Assembly: GCF_030152825.1 (NCBI RefSeq)
Contig: NZ_JASLIP010000035.1
Coordinates: 7,563 to 71,562 of the forward strand
Source: Corynebacterium sp.
GTDB taxonomy: Bacteria > Actinomycetota > Actinomycetes > Mycobacteriales > Mycobacteriaceae
Length of the DNA: 64,000 nt
Direction: 5' to 3'
Below are positions 25,245 to 33,291 of the stretch, in pieces. Every line of letters begins with the position of its first letter. Within the stretch, counting starts at the first letter, position 1. The position numbers and the translations under genes were made by a program. The notes below the pieces were generated by a model. That model did not search any database, was not told the DNA's origin, and was given only the letters and a program-made list of their open reading frames with translations.

Positions 25245-26657
25245 ATGACAATTAACGCAATTCCTACCCCGAACGAGGCCCGCGCAGCCCTCGAGGCACA
25301 ACTGCCCTTTATTAAGGACGCGCTGACCGAACTCATCGCTTTCCAGTCCATCCACTCCGTCCCTGAGCTCCAGGAGCACAACGACGGCGCCGCGGACTGG
25401 GTGGTCGGCCAGTTCCGCGAGGTCGGGGTTCCCGTCGAGGCCTACCCGACCTCCGACGGATCGAAGTCCGTCATCGGCCTTCGCCAGCCGGAGGACGGCT
25501 GCCCCACCGTCCTGCTGTACAGCCACTTCGACGTCCAGCCCGCCGGCAACGTCGACGCCTGGAGCTCCGACCCATGGACGCTGACCGAGCGCGACGGCCG
25601 CTGGTACGGCCGCGGCACCGCGGACTGCAAGGGCTCCGTGAGCATGCACCTGGGCACCCTGCGTGCCCTCAACGAGCTCGCCGAGCAGTACCCGGTGCTG
25701 AACAAGGTCGGCATCCGGGTTGTCGTGGAGGGATCCGAGGAGCGCGGCGGCTACGGCCTGGAGAACCTGCTGGCCGAGCGCCCGGAGCTCTTCGCCGCGG
25801 ACGTGTTCCTCATCGCGGACTCCGGCAACGACTCCGTGGGCGTGCCAAGCCTCTGCACCGCCCTGCGTGGCTCCGCGGCGGTCACTGTCCGCCTGCAGAC
25901 CCTGGAACAGCCGCTGCACTCCGGCCAGTTCGGCGGTGCCGCCCCGGATGCGACCGTGGAGCTGATCAAGCTGCTCAGCACCCTGCACGACGAGAAGGGC
26001 CTGGTCGCCGTCGAAGGCCTGGCGCCGAGCACCACCTGGGAGGGCGTGGGCCCGGACGAGGCCACCTTCCGCCGCGACGCCGGCGTGCTGGACGGCGTGG
26101 ACGTCTACGGCGCCGATCAGGGCCTGAAGCCCAACGACCTGACCGTCGCCCGCCCGGCGATCACCGTCACCGCAATCGACGCCCTGCCGGTCAAGGACGC
26201 GGTCAACGCCGTGCCGGCCGAGTCCGCGGCCGTGGTGAGCCTGCGCGTGCCGCCGGGAATGGACCCGAAGGAGTGCCAGGACCTGCTGGTCGCCCACCTG
26301 GAGAAGCACGCCCCGAACGCGAAGATGAGCATCGAGCGCGAGTCCCTGGCCGAGCCCTTCAGCGCTGACCTGACCGGTCCGGCCCTGCAGCGCCTGGCTG
26401 GCGCACTGGGTGACTCCTACGCCGCGGCCGCTGGCAAGGATCACATGAATATTGCGGAGGTCGCCTCCGGCGGCTCCATCCCGCTGACCAATAAGCTGCT
26501 TGCTACCCACCCGGGCGCGGAGCTGGCACTCTACGGCCTGGCCGAGCCGCAGGCCCGCATCCACTCCGCCGATGAATCCGTGGACCCAACCGAGATTAAG
26601 TCCGTCGGTGCCGCGCAGCTGCTCTTCCTGGCCCGCACGGCCGCTGAGGTGAACTAG
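25245..26657 (+). CDS. M20 family dipeptidase/metallopeptidase
   Basis: 470 residues, cytoplasmic. Cleaves dipeptides or related amides with two metal ions. Ligands are visible in order: His in YSHFDVQPAG, Asp in GRGTADCKGS, Glu pair in VEGSEERGGYG, Asp in LIADSGND and His near the end in ARIHSADES. The dimerisation lid starts near HSGQFGGAAPDA. The ATG at 25245 is used; upstream in-frame starts would cross the CIRCE region. Resembles the ArgE/DapE/CPG2-like dipeptidase group; exact substrate unknown. The carboxylesterase follows 4 nt on. Confidence 0.88.
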   Translation: MTINAIPTPNEARAALEAQLPFIKDALTELIAFQSIHSVPELQEHNDGAADWVVGQFREVGVPVEAYPTSDGSKSVIGLRQPEDGCPTVLLYSHFDVQPAGNVDAWSSDPWTLTERDGRWYGRGTADCKGSVSMHLGTLRALNELAEQYPVLNKVGIRVVVEGSEERGGYGLENLLAERPELFAADVFLIADSGNDSVGVPSLCTALRGSAAVTVRLQTLEQPLHSGQFGGAAPDATVELIKLLSTLHDEKGLVAVEGLAPSTTWEGVGPDEATFRRDAGVLDGVDVYGADQGLKPNDLTVARPAITVTAIDALPVKDAVNAVPAESAAVVSLRVPPGMDPKECQDLLVAHLEKHAPNAKMSIERESLAEPFSADLTGPALQRLAGALGDSYAAAAGKDHMNIAEVASGGSIPLTNKLLATHPGAELALYGLAEPQARIHSADESVDPTEIKSVGAAQLLFLARTAAEVN

Positions 26658-26661
26658 CGCG

Positions 26662-28569
26662 ATGGCGGAATCCGTAGCAGGCGGGGCGAAGAGGGAGCCC
26701 GCGAACACGGTCGGTGCAGGAAAGATGGGCGGCCCTGAAAAGAAGGAAAGTATCGGACAGGCGGGCGTGAGCCAGCGCCCCAGGCCCGGTGACTTCTGGA
26801 CCGTCCAGACCACCACCGGCCGCATCAAGGGTCACGCGGAAACCGGCGCCGCGGCATTCCGTGGCATCCCCTATGCCCAGCCGCCCATCGGGCCCCACCG
26901 CTTCCGCCGGGCCGAACCCATCGATCCCTGGGAGGGAACCTTCGAGGCCCGGGCGGACGGCGAGTACTGCTACCAGTTCCGCAACAAGGCCACCGGCTGG
27001 ATCGGCTCCGAGGACTGCCTGTGGCTGAGCGTCGTCGTGCCGCGCGGCACGTCGCGGGGCAACAACACGACGAACGCGGACAGCGCCACGGAGGCGGACA
27101 CCGTTACGGGCGCGGAACCTGCCACGGACGCGGGCAACGCAACAGCCCCTATTAATAAGGAGCACGCGATCGACGCCACTGCGCGCCGACCCATCGCGGT
27201 GCACCTTCACGGCGGCAGCAACGTCCACGGCTCTGCGGCCGATCCGCAACGCTCCGGCGAGCACTTCGCCCAGGCCACGGACTCCATCTACGTGGGCGTG
27301 AACTATCGGCTCGGAATGTTCGGTCAGCTCTTCTTCGGAGAGGACTTCGACGACGAGCGCATCGACACCAACGCCGGGCTCTCCGACATCATCGAGGCCC
27401 TGAAGTGGATCCAGGCCAACGCCCGCGCCTTCGGCGGCGACCCGGAGCGCATCACCATCTTCGGCGAGTCCTCGGGCGGGGCGATGGTCACCGCGCTGAT
27501 GACAAGCCCGGCCCTGGAGGGCGTGATCGCCGGCGCGATCGCCCAATCCCCCGCGGGAGCCATGGTGCACACCCCGGAGAATGCCAAGTACTGGCGCGAG
27601 CAGGCCGTGGCGGAGCTCGCCCGGATCCGCGGGCTCGTCGAGAAGGACGAGGCTAAGACCAAACAAAAGGGCAAGGGCGCGGAAAAGGCAGAGGCCAAGT
27701 CCACAGGCGCGAGCGCCGACCCCTCCCCCGCAACCGGCGGCCTCAGCATCGATGACCTCTTCGGCGCCACCGCCACCGAGCTGGGCGAGATCACCGAGGC
27801 CCTCGTGGCCCACAACCTCCGCTACGCACCGGGGGTCTCCGGCCCCTTCGCCCCCATCGTCGACGGCGACGTGCTGCCCAAGCACCCGCTGGCCAAGGGC
27901 GCGCAGCGCGACCTGCCGCTGCTCGTGGGATATAACCGCGACGAGTACCGGCTCATGCGCTGGGAGTCGCTGCGCACCAAGCACCAGTGGTCGCGCACCG
28001 TCGCGCTCGCCGAGCACGTGAGCACGGACGTGGAGGAACTCCTCCAGCACTACAAGGGTTTCCAGCGCCGCTCCGCCGTCGGTGAGTTCACCGGGCACGC
28101 GATCTTCGTGGCCCCGGCCTACCTCCTGGCCGAGCAGCACCCGACGGGCAAGGTGTGGTTCTACCGGCTGGATATGACCACCCCCTCCCTGGAGCTCAGC
28201 GGCATGGGTGCGACCCACGCCCTCGACCTGCCGTTGCTGTTCCGCCGGGTGGACACCAGCCGAGGCAAGCTCGCCCTCGCGCTCGGCGGGGCGAAGCAGA
28301 TGAACCGCACCAGCGAGGCCATGCTGGGGCGCTGGCGGAAGTTCCTCCACGACCTCGACCCGGGCTTCGAGCGTTACCGGGGTGATGCAGGCACCACGGG
28401 AGCCGCCACACAGAGCGCTACCGAGACGAACTCCACGCAAGAGGCCGACCCAGCCCGGCACATCCAGGTCTTCGACGGCAAGCGCTTCGATAGTGGCGAG
28501 GAGAACCAGCTCCTGGAACCCTCCCCACGATGGAAGGCCTGGGAGAAGCTGCATATCCCGCAGAGCTGA
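26662..28569 (+). CDS. Type B carboxylesterase
   Basis: 635 residues, longer than the usual ~500. Alpha/beta hydrolase that cleaves carboxylic esters. FRGIPYAQPPIGPHRF and GSEDCLWLSV are family marks; the nucleophile is in GESSGGAM, the acid is probably the Glu in YNRDEYR and the His in GATHALDLP. Three low-complexity segments interrupt the fold: a Thr/Ala/Asp-rich insert near residue 130-175, a Lys/Ala/Glu insert near 330-355, and a Thr-rich one near 575-595. No signal peptide, so cytoplasmic. Four nt after the peptidase gene, so co-transcribed. Substrate unknown. Confidence 0.88.
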   Translation: MAESVAGGAKREPANTVGAGKMGGPEKKESIGQAGVSQRPRPGDFWTVQTTTGRIKGHAETGAAAFRGIPYAQPPIGPHRFRRAEPIDPWEGTFEARADGEYCYQFRNKATGWIGSEDCLWLSVVVPRGTSRGNNTTNADSATEADTVTGAEPATDAGNATAPINKEHAIDATARRPIAVHLHGGSNVHGSAADPQRSGEHFAQATDSIYVGVNYRLGMFGQLFFGEDFDDERIDTNAGLSDIIEALKWIQANARAFGGDPERITIFGESSGGAMVTALMTSPALEGVIAGAIAQSPAGAMVHTPENAKYWREQAVAELARIRGLVEKDEAKTKQKGKGAEKAEAKSTGASADPSPATGGLSIDDLFGATATELGEITEALVAHNLRYAPGVSGPFAPIVDGDVLPKHPLAKGAQRDLPLLVGYNRDEYRLMRWESLRTKHQWSRTVALAEHVSTDVEELLQHYKGFQRRSAVGEFTGHAIFVAPAYLLAEQHPTGKVWFYRLDMTTPSLELSGMGATHALDLPLLFRRVDTSRGKLALALGGAKQMNRTSEAMLGRWRKFLHDLDPGFERYRGDAGTTGAATQSATETNSTQEADPARHIQVFDGKRFDSGEENQLLEPSPRWKAWEKLHIPQS

Positions 28570-28654
28570 GCGTCAGGCGTGAGGCTGGTGACGTCCTAAA
28601 TAAGAGGAAGGACGGGGAACAGTGAATGCGGTCCGTGGGAACACACCCCGGGCT

Positions 28655-28675
28655 GCGTCTCACGTTATGAGACGC
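28655..28675 (+). terminator. Hairpin after carboxylesterase
   Basis: GCGTCTCA/TGAGACGC 8-bp perfect stem with a 5-nt loop, followed by TATAT. Plausible terminator isolating the next transcription unit. The 28570-28942 gap also holds the leader region described next. Confidence 0.5.
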
Positions 28676-28748
28676 TATATCCCACCTACTGCACCCCCAT
28701 TTGGGCCTAAAAGCTGTTGAACAACTCGCGGGGGTGAAAAGAAAGGGA

Positions 28749-28754
28749 TATATT
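28749..28754 (+). promoter_or_regulatory. -10 element for the leader transcript
   Basis: TATATT, ending 7 nt before the ATG at 28762. This is the same geometry as the other leaderless starts here. No good -35 is visible at 16-18 nt. Confidence 0.5.
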
Positions 28755-28761
28755 CATGCCC

Positions 28762-28815
28762 ATGATCACAATTCCTCTTAAGCGAGTACCCAACCCGGGT
28801 GGAGGCGCGGACTGA
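28762..28815 (+). CDS. Putative leader peptide upstream of LeuA-domain gene
   Basis: 17 codons, MITIPLKRVPNPGGGAD then TGA, probably translated from a leaderless mRNA. A slightly longer version from ATG 28756 is possible (AAAGGG upstream). It has Ile, Ile, Leu and Val within eight residues, and its early codons (ATT, CCT, CTT, CGA, GTA) are rare among the genes of this GC-rich window. Its fourth to eighth codons form one arm of the long hairpin that follows, the layout of an attenuation leader. Inference only. Confidence 0.45.
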   Translation: MITIPLKRVPNPGGGAD

Positions 28816-28855
28816 CCCCTCCACCACCGGGGTAACAAGCGCACACGCTTAAGAG
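28775..28855 (+). promoter_or_regulatory. Structured leader RNA (attenuator-like)
   Basis: Outer arms CTCTTAAGCG (28775-28784) and CGCTTAAGAG (28846-28855) pair perfectly over 10 bp. Inside, GGTGGAGG (from 28799) pairs with CCTCCACC (to 28824), extendable by CCC/GGG. The leader peptide stop lies in the inner loop. A ribosome on the leader codons would block the outer arm. No U-tract follows, so control may be at translation; the gene starts 88 nt downstream. Confidence 0.5.
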
Positions 28856-28942
28856 TCGGTCCACGAACCGAACAACCGGCGCACAGGCACAGGCACAACT
28901 GCCAAGCGCCACCAGGACCGACCACAACGAGGAAGAGTGACC

Positions 28943-29542
28943 ATGGGCACCACACTGATTCGCTTTGCAAAGCCGGAGACCAGCAGCCGAGAGCACAAGA
29001 GCTACACCACCACCCCAGCGCTGCGCTCCAACTCCATCACCTTCAACGCGCAAACTCAGACGCGCATCCAGAAGCGCCGCCAGCGCACCCGCACCTTCGC
29101 CGAGGACCCATTCCGCTCCCGTTTCGGGCAGCGACTGCCCAAGGCGATGCGCGGCGAGGCCCGCGGCATGGACTGGAAGACCTTCCGGCGCTCCTACTCC
29201 CCCAACGACATCCAGGTGGAGCAGCTGCGCTCCCAGCGGAAGTCCGCGGGCAAGCGCCTGTACGAGATCAGCATCCGCGGCCTGCGCGCTGACCAACAGG
29301 GCACCCGGGTGTCCATCACCGCGATGGGCGCATCCTCCGCGATGTCCGAGATCCTGGCTGATCACGACCTGGCCGTGGAGATCCTGATGTTCCACCAGTA
29401 CGAAATTTTCGAAGCCACCGCGACCTTCATCTTCGCCACTCATAACGGGAAGCGGACCTGGGCCGTGGGCTTCGGTGCGGACCGCGATACCTCGATCGCC
29501 AACGCACTGTGCTCCGCCGCAGCACTGCTGCACCGCCGCTAG
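28943..29542 (+). CDS. Stand-alone LeuA regulatory (dimerisation) domain protein
   Basis: 199 residues. The C-terminal ~100 residues look like the allosteric leucine-binding domain of 2-isopropylmalate synthase: GTRVSITAMGASSAMSEIL, DLAVEILMFHQYEIF, then GKRTWAVGFGADRDTSIANA and LCSAAALLHRR at the end. Residues ~60-85 (DPFRSRFGQRLPKAMRG and DWKTFRRSY) resemble the linker that joins catalytic and regulatory parts in LeuA. The TIM barrel is absent, so it cannot make isopropylmalate. GAGGAAGAG precedes the ATG. Possible roles: leucine sensor, or partner of a LeuA encoded elsewhere. Confidence 0.7.
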   Translation: MGTTLIRFAKPETSSREHKSYTTTPALRSNSITFNAQTQTRIQKRRQRTRTFAEDPFRSRFGQRLPKAMRGEARGMDWKTFRRSYSPNDIQVEQLRSQRKSAGKRLYEISIRGLRADQQGTRVSITAMGASSAMSEILADHDLAVEILMFHQYEIFEATATFIFATHNGKRTWAVGFGADRDTSIANALCSAAALLHRR

Positions 29543-29613
29543 GAAGCAGCGAAACCAACAAGGCCACGCGACGGCCGCACAACTCCAAAAACCCAGCGCC
29601 TCACCAGTGATTT

Positions 29614-29656
29614 CAGCGCCCGCGGTTGCCACTTTCGATGGCAGCCACGGGCGCTG
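29614..29656 (+). terminator. Hairpin after LeuA-domain gene
   Basis: CAGCGCCCG/CGGGCGCTG 9-bp outer stem with an inner GGTTGCC/GGCAGCC stem. No U-run; may serve both converging genes. Confidence 0.55.
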
Positions 29657-29779
29657 TGCTGTGTGCGCTGGATCCGGGGCTGTGCGATGCGGGGCGCGGA
29701 GCCGGGTGCATGGCATGAGCGAGCGCCCGTGGCGGAGCAATAGCTCGGTGCCCCGGCGGCAGCTAATGGCAGCTGCGAA

Positions 29780-30991
29780 CTAGTCCCGGGCGGTCTCCTG
29801 CAGCGTGCGGGCCGTCAGCTCCACCGCCGCGCGCCACGCCCGCGGCTGGGTGAAGCCCTCCTCAGCGCCCGCATCCCCTCGGGTGCGCACCCCCGGCTCC
29901 AGCGCGGCACCGGCCGCGCGAGCTGCCGCGCGCTGGCGGGCATAATCCCCGCCCGTCTCGATCAGGCGCAGCACGTCCTGCAGCTCAGCCTTGCAGCCCA
30001 ACTCCTCAGCCAGCGGGGAGAGCTCCTCCACCCACCGGCGCAGCTCGTCGGTGACCATCCGCTCCGTGGTCTCCCGATCGATGATGATCTCCGCATCCAG
30101 GCCATAGCGGGCGGCGCGCCACTTATTCTCCGCCACGTGCCACTGCTGCAGGCTCGGCAGCTCTTCGCCCGCGTCGTACATCCGCTCGAAGTACACGACC
30201 AGGCAGTGCAGGTACGCGCTGATGGCCGCGACCTCCCAGATCGCCATCGTGGAATCCGCAAAGCGAACCTCGATGGTGCCGTACTTGGACGGGCGGACGT
30301 CGAAATGCATGGAACCGGTGTGGTTAATCACGCCGGAAAAGTCCTGATCGCGGTTGAACTCCTCCCACTCATCCCAGGAGGTGAATTGATAAGGGATGCC
30401 CGCGGTCGGCAGCTGCTGATAGAGCAGGGTGCGGTTCGAGGCATAGCCAGTATCCAGCCCCTCCCACGCCGGGGAGGAGGCCGACATCGCCAGCACGTGT
30501 GGGTAGTGCGTCATCACCGCGTTGATGATCGGCCAGACCTTCTCCTTCGAGCCCACGCCCACGTGCACGTGGATGCCCCAGATGATCATCTGCCGGCCCC
30601 AGTACTGGGTGCGCTTGATGATCTCCCGGTAGCTTCCCTTGTCGCTCATCTCCTGGTCGCCCCAGTTGGTGAACGGGTGCGTGCCCGCGGAGAAGAGCTC
30701 CACGCCGATGCGCTCCGCGCAGTCCAGCAGCTGCAGCAACTGCTCGCGCAGGTCCTCTACGGCGGCAGGGATACCCTCGTGCACCCCCGTGACCATCTCC
30801 ACGGTGTTGGCCATAAACTCGCGGGTCACGCGGTGGCCCGGGTAGACCTCGTCCATGACGGCGAGCAGCTCGCCAGCCCGGGGCACCAGGTCCAGGGTCT
30901 CCGGGTCGATGAGGGCAACCTCCCACTCGAGTCCAACGGTGGGTTCAGATCCGGGAAAGTCCATCGGCCCAATCATCCCTTCGCTCGGCAC
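29780..30991 (-). CDS. YbdK-type carboxylate-amine ligase (GCS2 family)
   Basis: 403 residues if read from the GTG at 30991; ATGs at 30976 and 30964 are possible, the last aligning best with the mycobacterial Rv0433 N-terminus. GCS2-family ATP-dependent ligase: TVGLEWEVALID, FSAGTHPFTNW, IIWGIHVHVGVGSKEKV, ASSPAWEGLDTGYASNR and GTIEVRFADS. Often labelled glutamate-cysteine ligase, but corynebacteria rely on mycothiol, so the substrate is uncertain. It belongs to a block shared with M. tuberculosis (Rv0427c-Rv0433). Confidence 0.85.
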   Translation of the reverse strand: MPSEGMIGPMDFPGSEPTVGLEWEVALIDPETLDLVPRAGELLAVMDEVYPGHRVTREFMANTVEMVTGVHEGIPAAVEDLREQLLQLLDCAERIGVELFSAGTHPFTNWGDQEMSDKGSYREIIKRTQYWGRQMIIWGIHVHVGVGSKEKVWPIINAVMTHYPHVLAMSASSPAWEGLDTGYASNRTLLYQQLPTAGIPYQFTSWDEWEEFNRDQDFSGVINHTGSMHFDVRPSKYGTIEVRFADSTMAIWEVAAISAYLHCLVVYFERMYDAGEELPSLQQWHVAENKWRAARYGLDAEIIIDRETTERMVTDELRRWVEELSPLAEELGCKAELQDVLRLIETGGDYARQRAAARAAGAALEPGVRTRGDAGAEEGFTQPRAWRAAVELTARTLQETARD

Positions 30992-31092
30992 AGCACGGCG
31001 GTCAGGGCCGGCGGCGCTGCGTGGTGCGACTATCGCGTGAAGCCGGGGTAAGGAACCCCGGCGCGTTCTATCCCCCTATCCTTGCAGATCAC

Positions 31093-32178
31093 CTAGCGAG
31101 GCATGTCATCCACCGTGACAACAATCACGGCGCCCGGTGGCGGGCCGTCCAGAAGCTGGACGTCGCGGAGGGAATCGTCGATCTCCCGGTTGCGCTCGCG
31201 GGTCTCGAGGCCGTGTTCCTTGGCGATCTGCTCGGCGGCGGCCTTCGCCTTCGCGTCCCCGGCCGGGTAGAGCACGACGGATTCGCGGAAGACGTACGCG
31301 GAATCCGGCAGGTTACCGATCGACTTCGCGTCCCACTTCTCGCCGCGCAGGCCGTCGGCGGTGCGCCCGGCCAGGCCCTCGATCGGGGAGTTGTTCAGGA
31401 CGGTGACGTGGGTGGCCTCGCGGTCCTTGTCGCTCAGTTCCCCTGGGTTCTCGGCGTTCTCGGCGTCCTCGGCGGCCTTCCTCTCGGCCTCTGCCTTCTT
31501 TTCTGCCTCGGCCTTTGCGTCGCTGGCGGCCTTCTCGCGGGCTGCCTGACGCTCGGCGTTTTCCTTCTCCTTGGCCAGGCGCGCCTGCTCGGCGGGGCTC
31601 AGGTTGCTGGTGTCCTCGCCCTCCTGGCCGGCCTGGACGTTGCCGTCCTCGGAGTCGTTGCCGTTGACGAAGCTGACCGCGCCCCAGGCGATCAGTGCGA
31701 TGGCGATGGCGATGAGCACCATCGCCAGGCCGCGCAGGGGCAGCCCCTGGCCGGAGCGGGCCTCCGCGCCAACCTGGCCGCCCGGTTCGCCGGCAGCGGC
31801 ACCGGCTGCCCCGGCACCGGCTGCGCCAGCTACCGCGGCCCCGCCGATGCGTCGGCGGCCCGCCTCGTGGTGGCGCTGGGCTGCGGCGGCAGACTCGTCG
31901 TCGTAATCCTCGTACTCTGCGTACTCGTCGTAGTCACCGTGCTCGCCGTAGTCACCGTCGTGGTGGCCCGCGTAGCCAGCGGCAGAGTCCTCGTGCTCGC
32001 CGTAGCTACCTTCGTAGCCATCGTCGTAGCCGTCGGCGTCGTAGTCGGAGTATTCCGCGTCCTCGAACTCGGCGTCGACCGGGTCCTCGTGGGCGCCGTG
32101 CTGCGGCTCCAGGTTGAGGGGGCGGTCGTCGTCGAAGTTCTCGTCGAGGGAATGGCGTGGTCGATTCGAATCAGTCAC
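31093..32178 (-). CDS. LytR C-terminal-domain membrane protein (Rv0431-like)
   Basis: 361 residues. N-terminal ~100 residues are extremely acidic and Tyr-rich (DYGEHGDYDEYAEYEDYDDE), then a basic Ala/Gly linker, one membrane helix (GLAMVLIAIAIALIAWGAV, about residue 165-185), a charged coiled coil (EKENAERQAAREKAASDAKA and on), and a C-terminal LytR_C domain (THVTVLNNSPIEGLAGRTAD to VIVVTVDDMPR). The coiled coil and LytR_C face outward. The GTG at 32178 lies 7 nt after TAAGAT, so leaderless. Upstream DUF3263 gene is the conserved partner. Probable cell-envelope or vesicle-related role; not an enzyme. Confidence 0.82.
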   Translation of the reverse strand: MTDSNRPRHSLDENFDDDRPLNLEPQHGAHEDPVDAEFEDAEYSDYDADGYDDGYEGSYGEHEDSAAGYAGHHDGDYGEHGDYDEYAEYEDYDDESAAAAQRHHEAGRRRIGGAAVAGAAGAGAAGAAAGEPGGQVGAEARSGQGLPLRGLAMVLIAIAIALIAWGAVSFVNGNDSEDGNVQAGQEGEDTSNLSPAEQARLAKEKENAERQAAREKAASDAKAEAEKKAEAERKAAEDAENAENPGELSDKDREATHVTVLNNSPIEGLAGRTADGLRGEKWDAKSIGNLPDSAYVFRESVVLYPAGDAKAKAAAEQIAKEHGLETRERNREIDDSLRDVQLLDGPPPGAVIVVTVDDMPR

Positions 32179-32307
32179 GACACAAATCTTAACTACAGTC
32201 ACACCCGCCACGGCAGCGGCGCGCCGAGAAGCCCACGCTTTCCGGGAGCCTCACTCCCCTGCATCGCCGTGCCCGCACGTCAGCCACCGGCCGCGCCACC
32301 CCAGAGC

Positions 32308-32544
32308 TCACTCCTCCCGGCGGCGCAGCAGAGTGCGCACCAGAACCGGATCGAAGTCCAGGGCCTCCGGCTTCTCGATCAGCCGATTCAACTGCTGGAA
32401 GTAGCGCACCGGCTTGACCCCGAAACGATCCTGGATCGCCTCCCCCTTCGCCCCCGGGTGCCGCCACCACTGCCGCTCGAATTCCAGCATGGCGCGCTCC
32501 CGCTCACTCAGAGCAGAGTTTTCGGGATTCACGGAGGCTGGCAT
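32308..32544 (-). CDS. DUF3263 protein (Rv0430-like)
   Basis: 78 residues. ALSERERAMLEFERQWWRHPG, GAKGEAIQDRFGVKPVRYFQ and QLNRLIEKPEALDFDPVLVR are the conserved family pattern, which looks like a small helix-turn-helix (the GVKPVRYFQQLNRLI helix), so DNA binding is plausible. The ATG at 32544 lies 7 nt after a TAGCTT hexamer, favouring it over the ATG two codons upstream. Divergent from def and upstream of the LytR_C gene, as in mycobacteria. Confidence 0.82.
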   Translation of the reverse strand: MPASVNPENSALSERERAMLEFERQWWRHPGAKGEAIQDRFGVKPVRYFQQLNRLIEKPEALDFDPVLVRTLLRRREE

Positions 32545-32601
32545 GCCCATAAAGCTAGTGCACTTCGGCCCTTAAGCGCCACGCACCCTAAAATGGTCGC
32601 C

Positions 32602-33273
32602 ATGACTGTTCTGCCCATCGTCATCGCTGGCGATCCCGTCCTGCACAACCCCACCAACAAGGTCGGGGAACCAGACCTCGACGCCAACGGCGTCCCCACC
32701 GAGGAATTCAAGAAGTTCATCGCGGACATGCACGAAACCATGGACCGCGCCCACGGCGTTGGCCTGGCAGGCAACCAGGTGGGGGCGCCTAAGCGGCTCT
32801 TCGTCTACCACTGCCCAGATATCGACGGACCCAACGGCGAGCCCCGCACCGAAGAAGAAATCGCCGCCCAGGGTGGCCCGATGCGCCGCGGCACCGTCAT
32901 CAACCCGGTGCTGGAAACCAGCGAAATCCCGGAAACCATGCCTGATGAATACGAGGACGAGGAAGGCTGCCTCTCCGTCCCCGGCTACTCCTTCCCCACC
33001 GGCCGCGCCGATTGGGCGCGCGTGACCGGCATCGACGAGAACGGCGAGCCCGTGACCGTCGAAGGCTACGGCTTTTTTGCCCGCTGCCTGCAGCACGAGG
33101 TCGGCCACCTGGACGGCTTCCTCTACACCGACACCCTCATCGGCCGGAACAAGCGCGCCGCGAAGAAGGCTTTCAAGGCCGAGGGCTGGAACGTCGAGGG
33201 CAACCGGACCTGGCTGCCGGGGGTCGATAAGGACCCCTTCGGGCACGACGACGTCGGTTCGGCCGAAGCTTAA
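32602..33273 (+). CDS. def: Peptide deformylase
   Basis: 223 residues. Removes the formyl group from new proteins. Motif 1 is GVGLAGNQVG (the usual GxGLAAxQ with Gly for the second Ala), motif 2 EEGCLSVPG with the metal Cys, motif 3 QHEVGHLDG with the two metal His and catalytic Glu. A ~20-residue insert after YHCPD (NGEPRTEEEIAAQGGP) is present. TAAAAT ends 7 nt before ATG 32602, supporting a leaderless start here rather than the ATG at 32593. The GNAT gene follows 18 nt on. Confidence 0.96.
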   Translation: MTVLPIVIAGDPVLHNPTNKVGEPDLDANGVPTEEFKKFIADMHETMDRAHGVGLAGNQVGAPKRLFVYHCPDIDGPNGEPRTEEEIAAQGGPMRRGTVINPVLETSEIPETMPDEYEDEEGCLSVPGYSFPTGRADWARVTGIDENGEPVTVEGYGFFARCLQHEVGHLDGFLYTDTLIGRNKRAAKKAFKAEGWNVEGNRTWLPGVDKDPFGHDDVGSAEA

Positions 33274-33291
33274 GGATTAGCTAGCCGCGCC

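Noticed and set aside
26596..28554. 652-codon minus-strand frame
   Set aside because: Antisense to the carboxylesterase with its complete catalytic triad.
31021..32577. Plus-strand extension of the def frame
   Set aside because: It runs antisense through the LytR_C and DUF3263 genes; the -10 spacing and homology put the def start at 32602.
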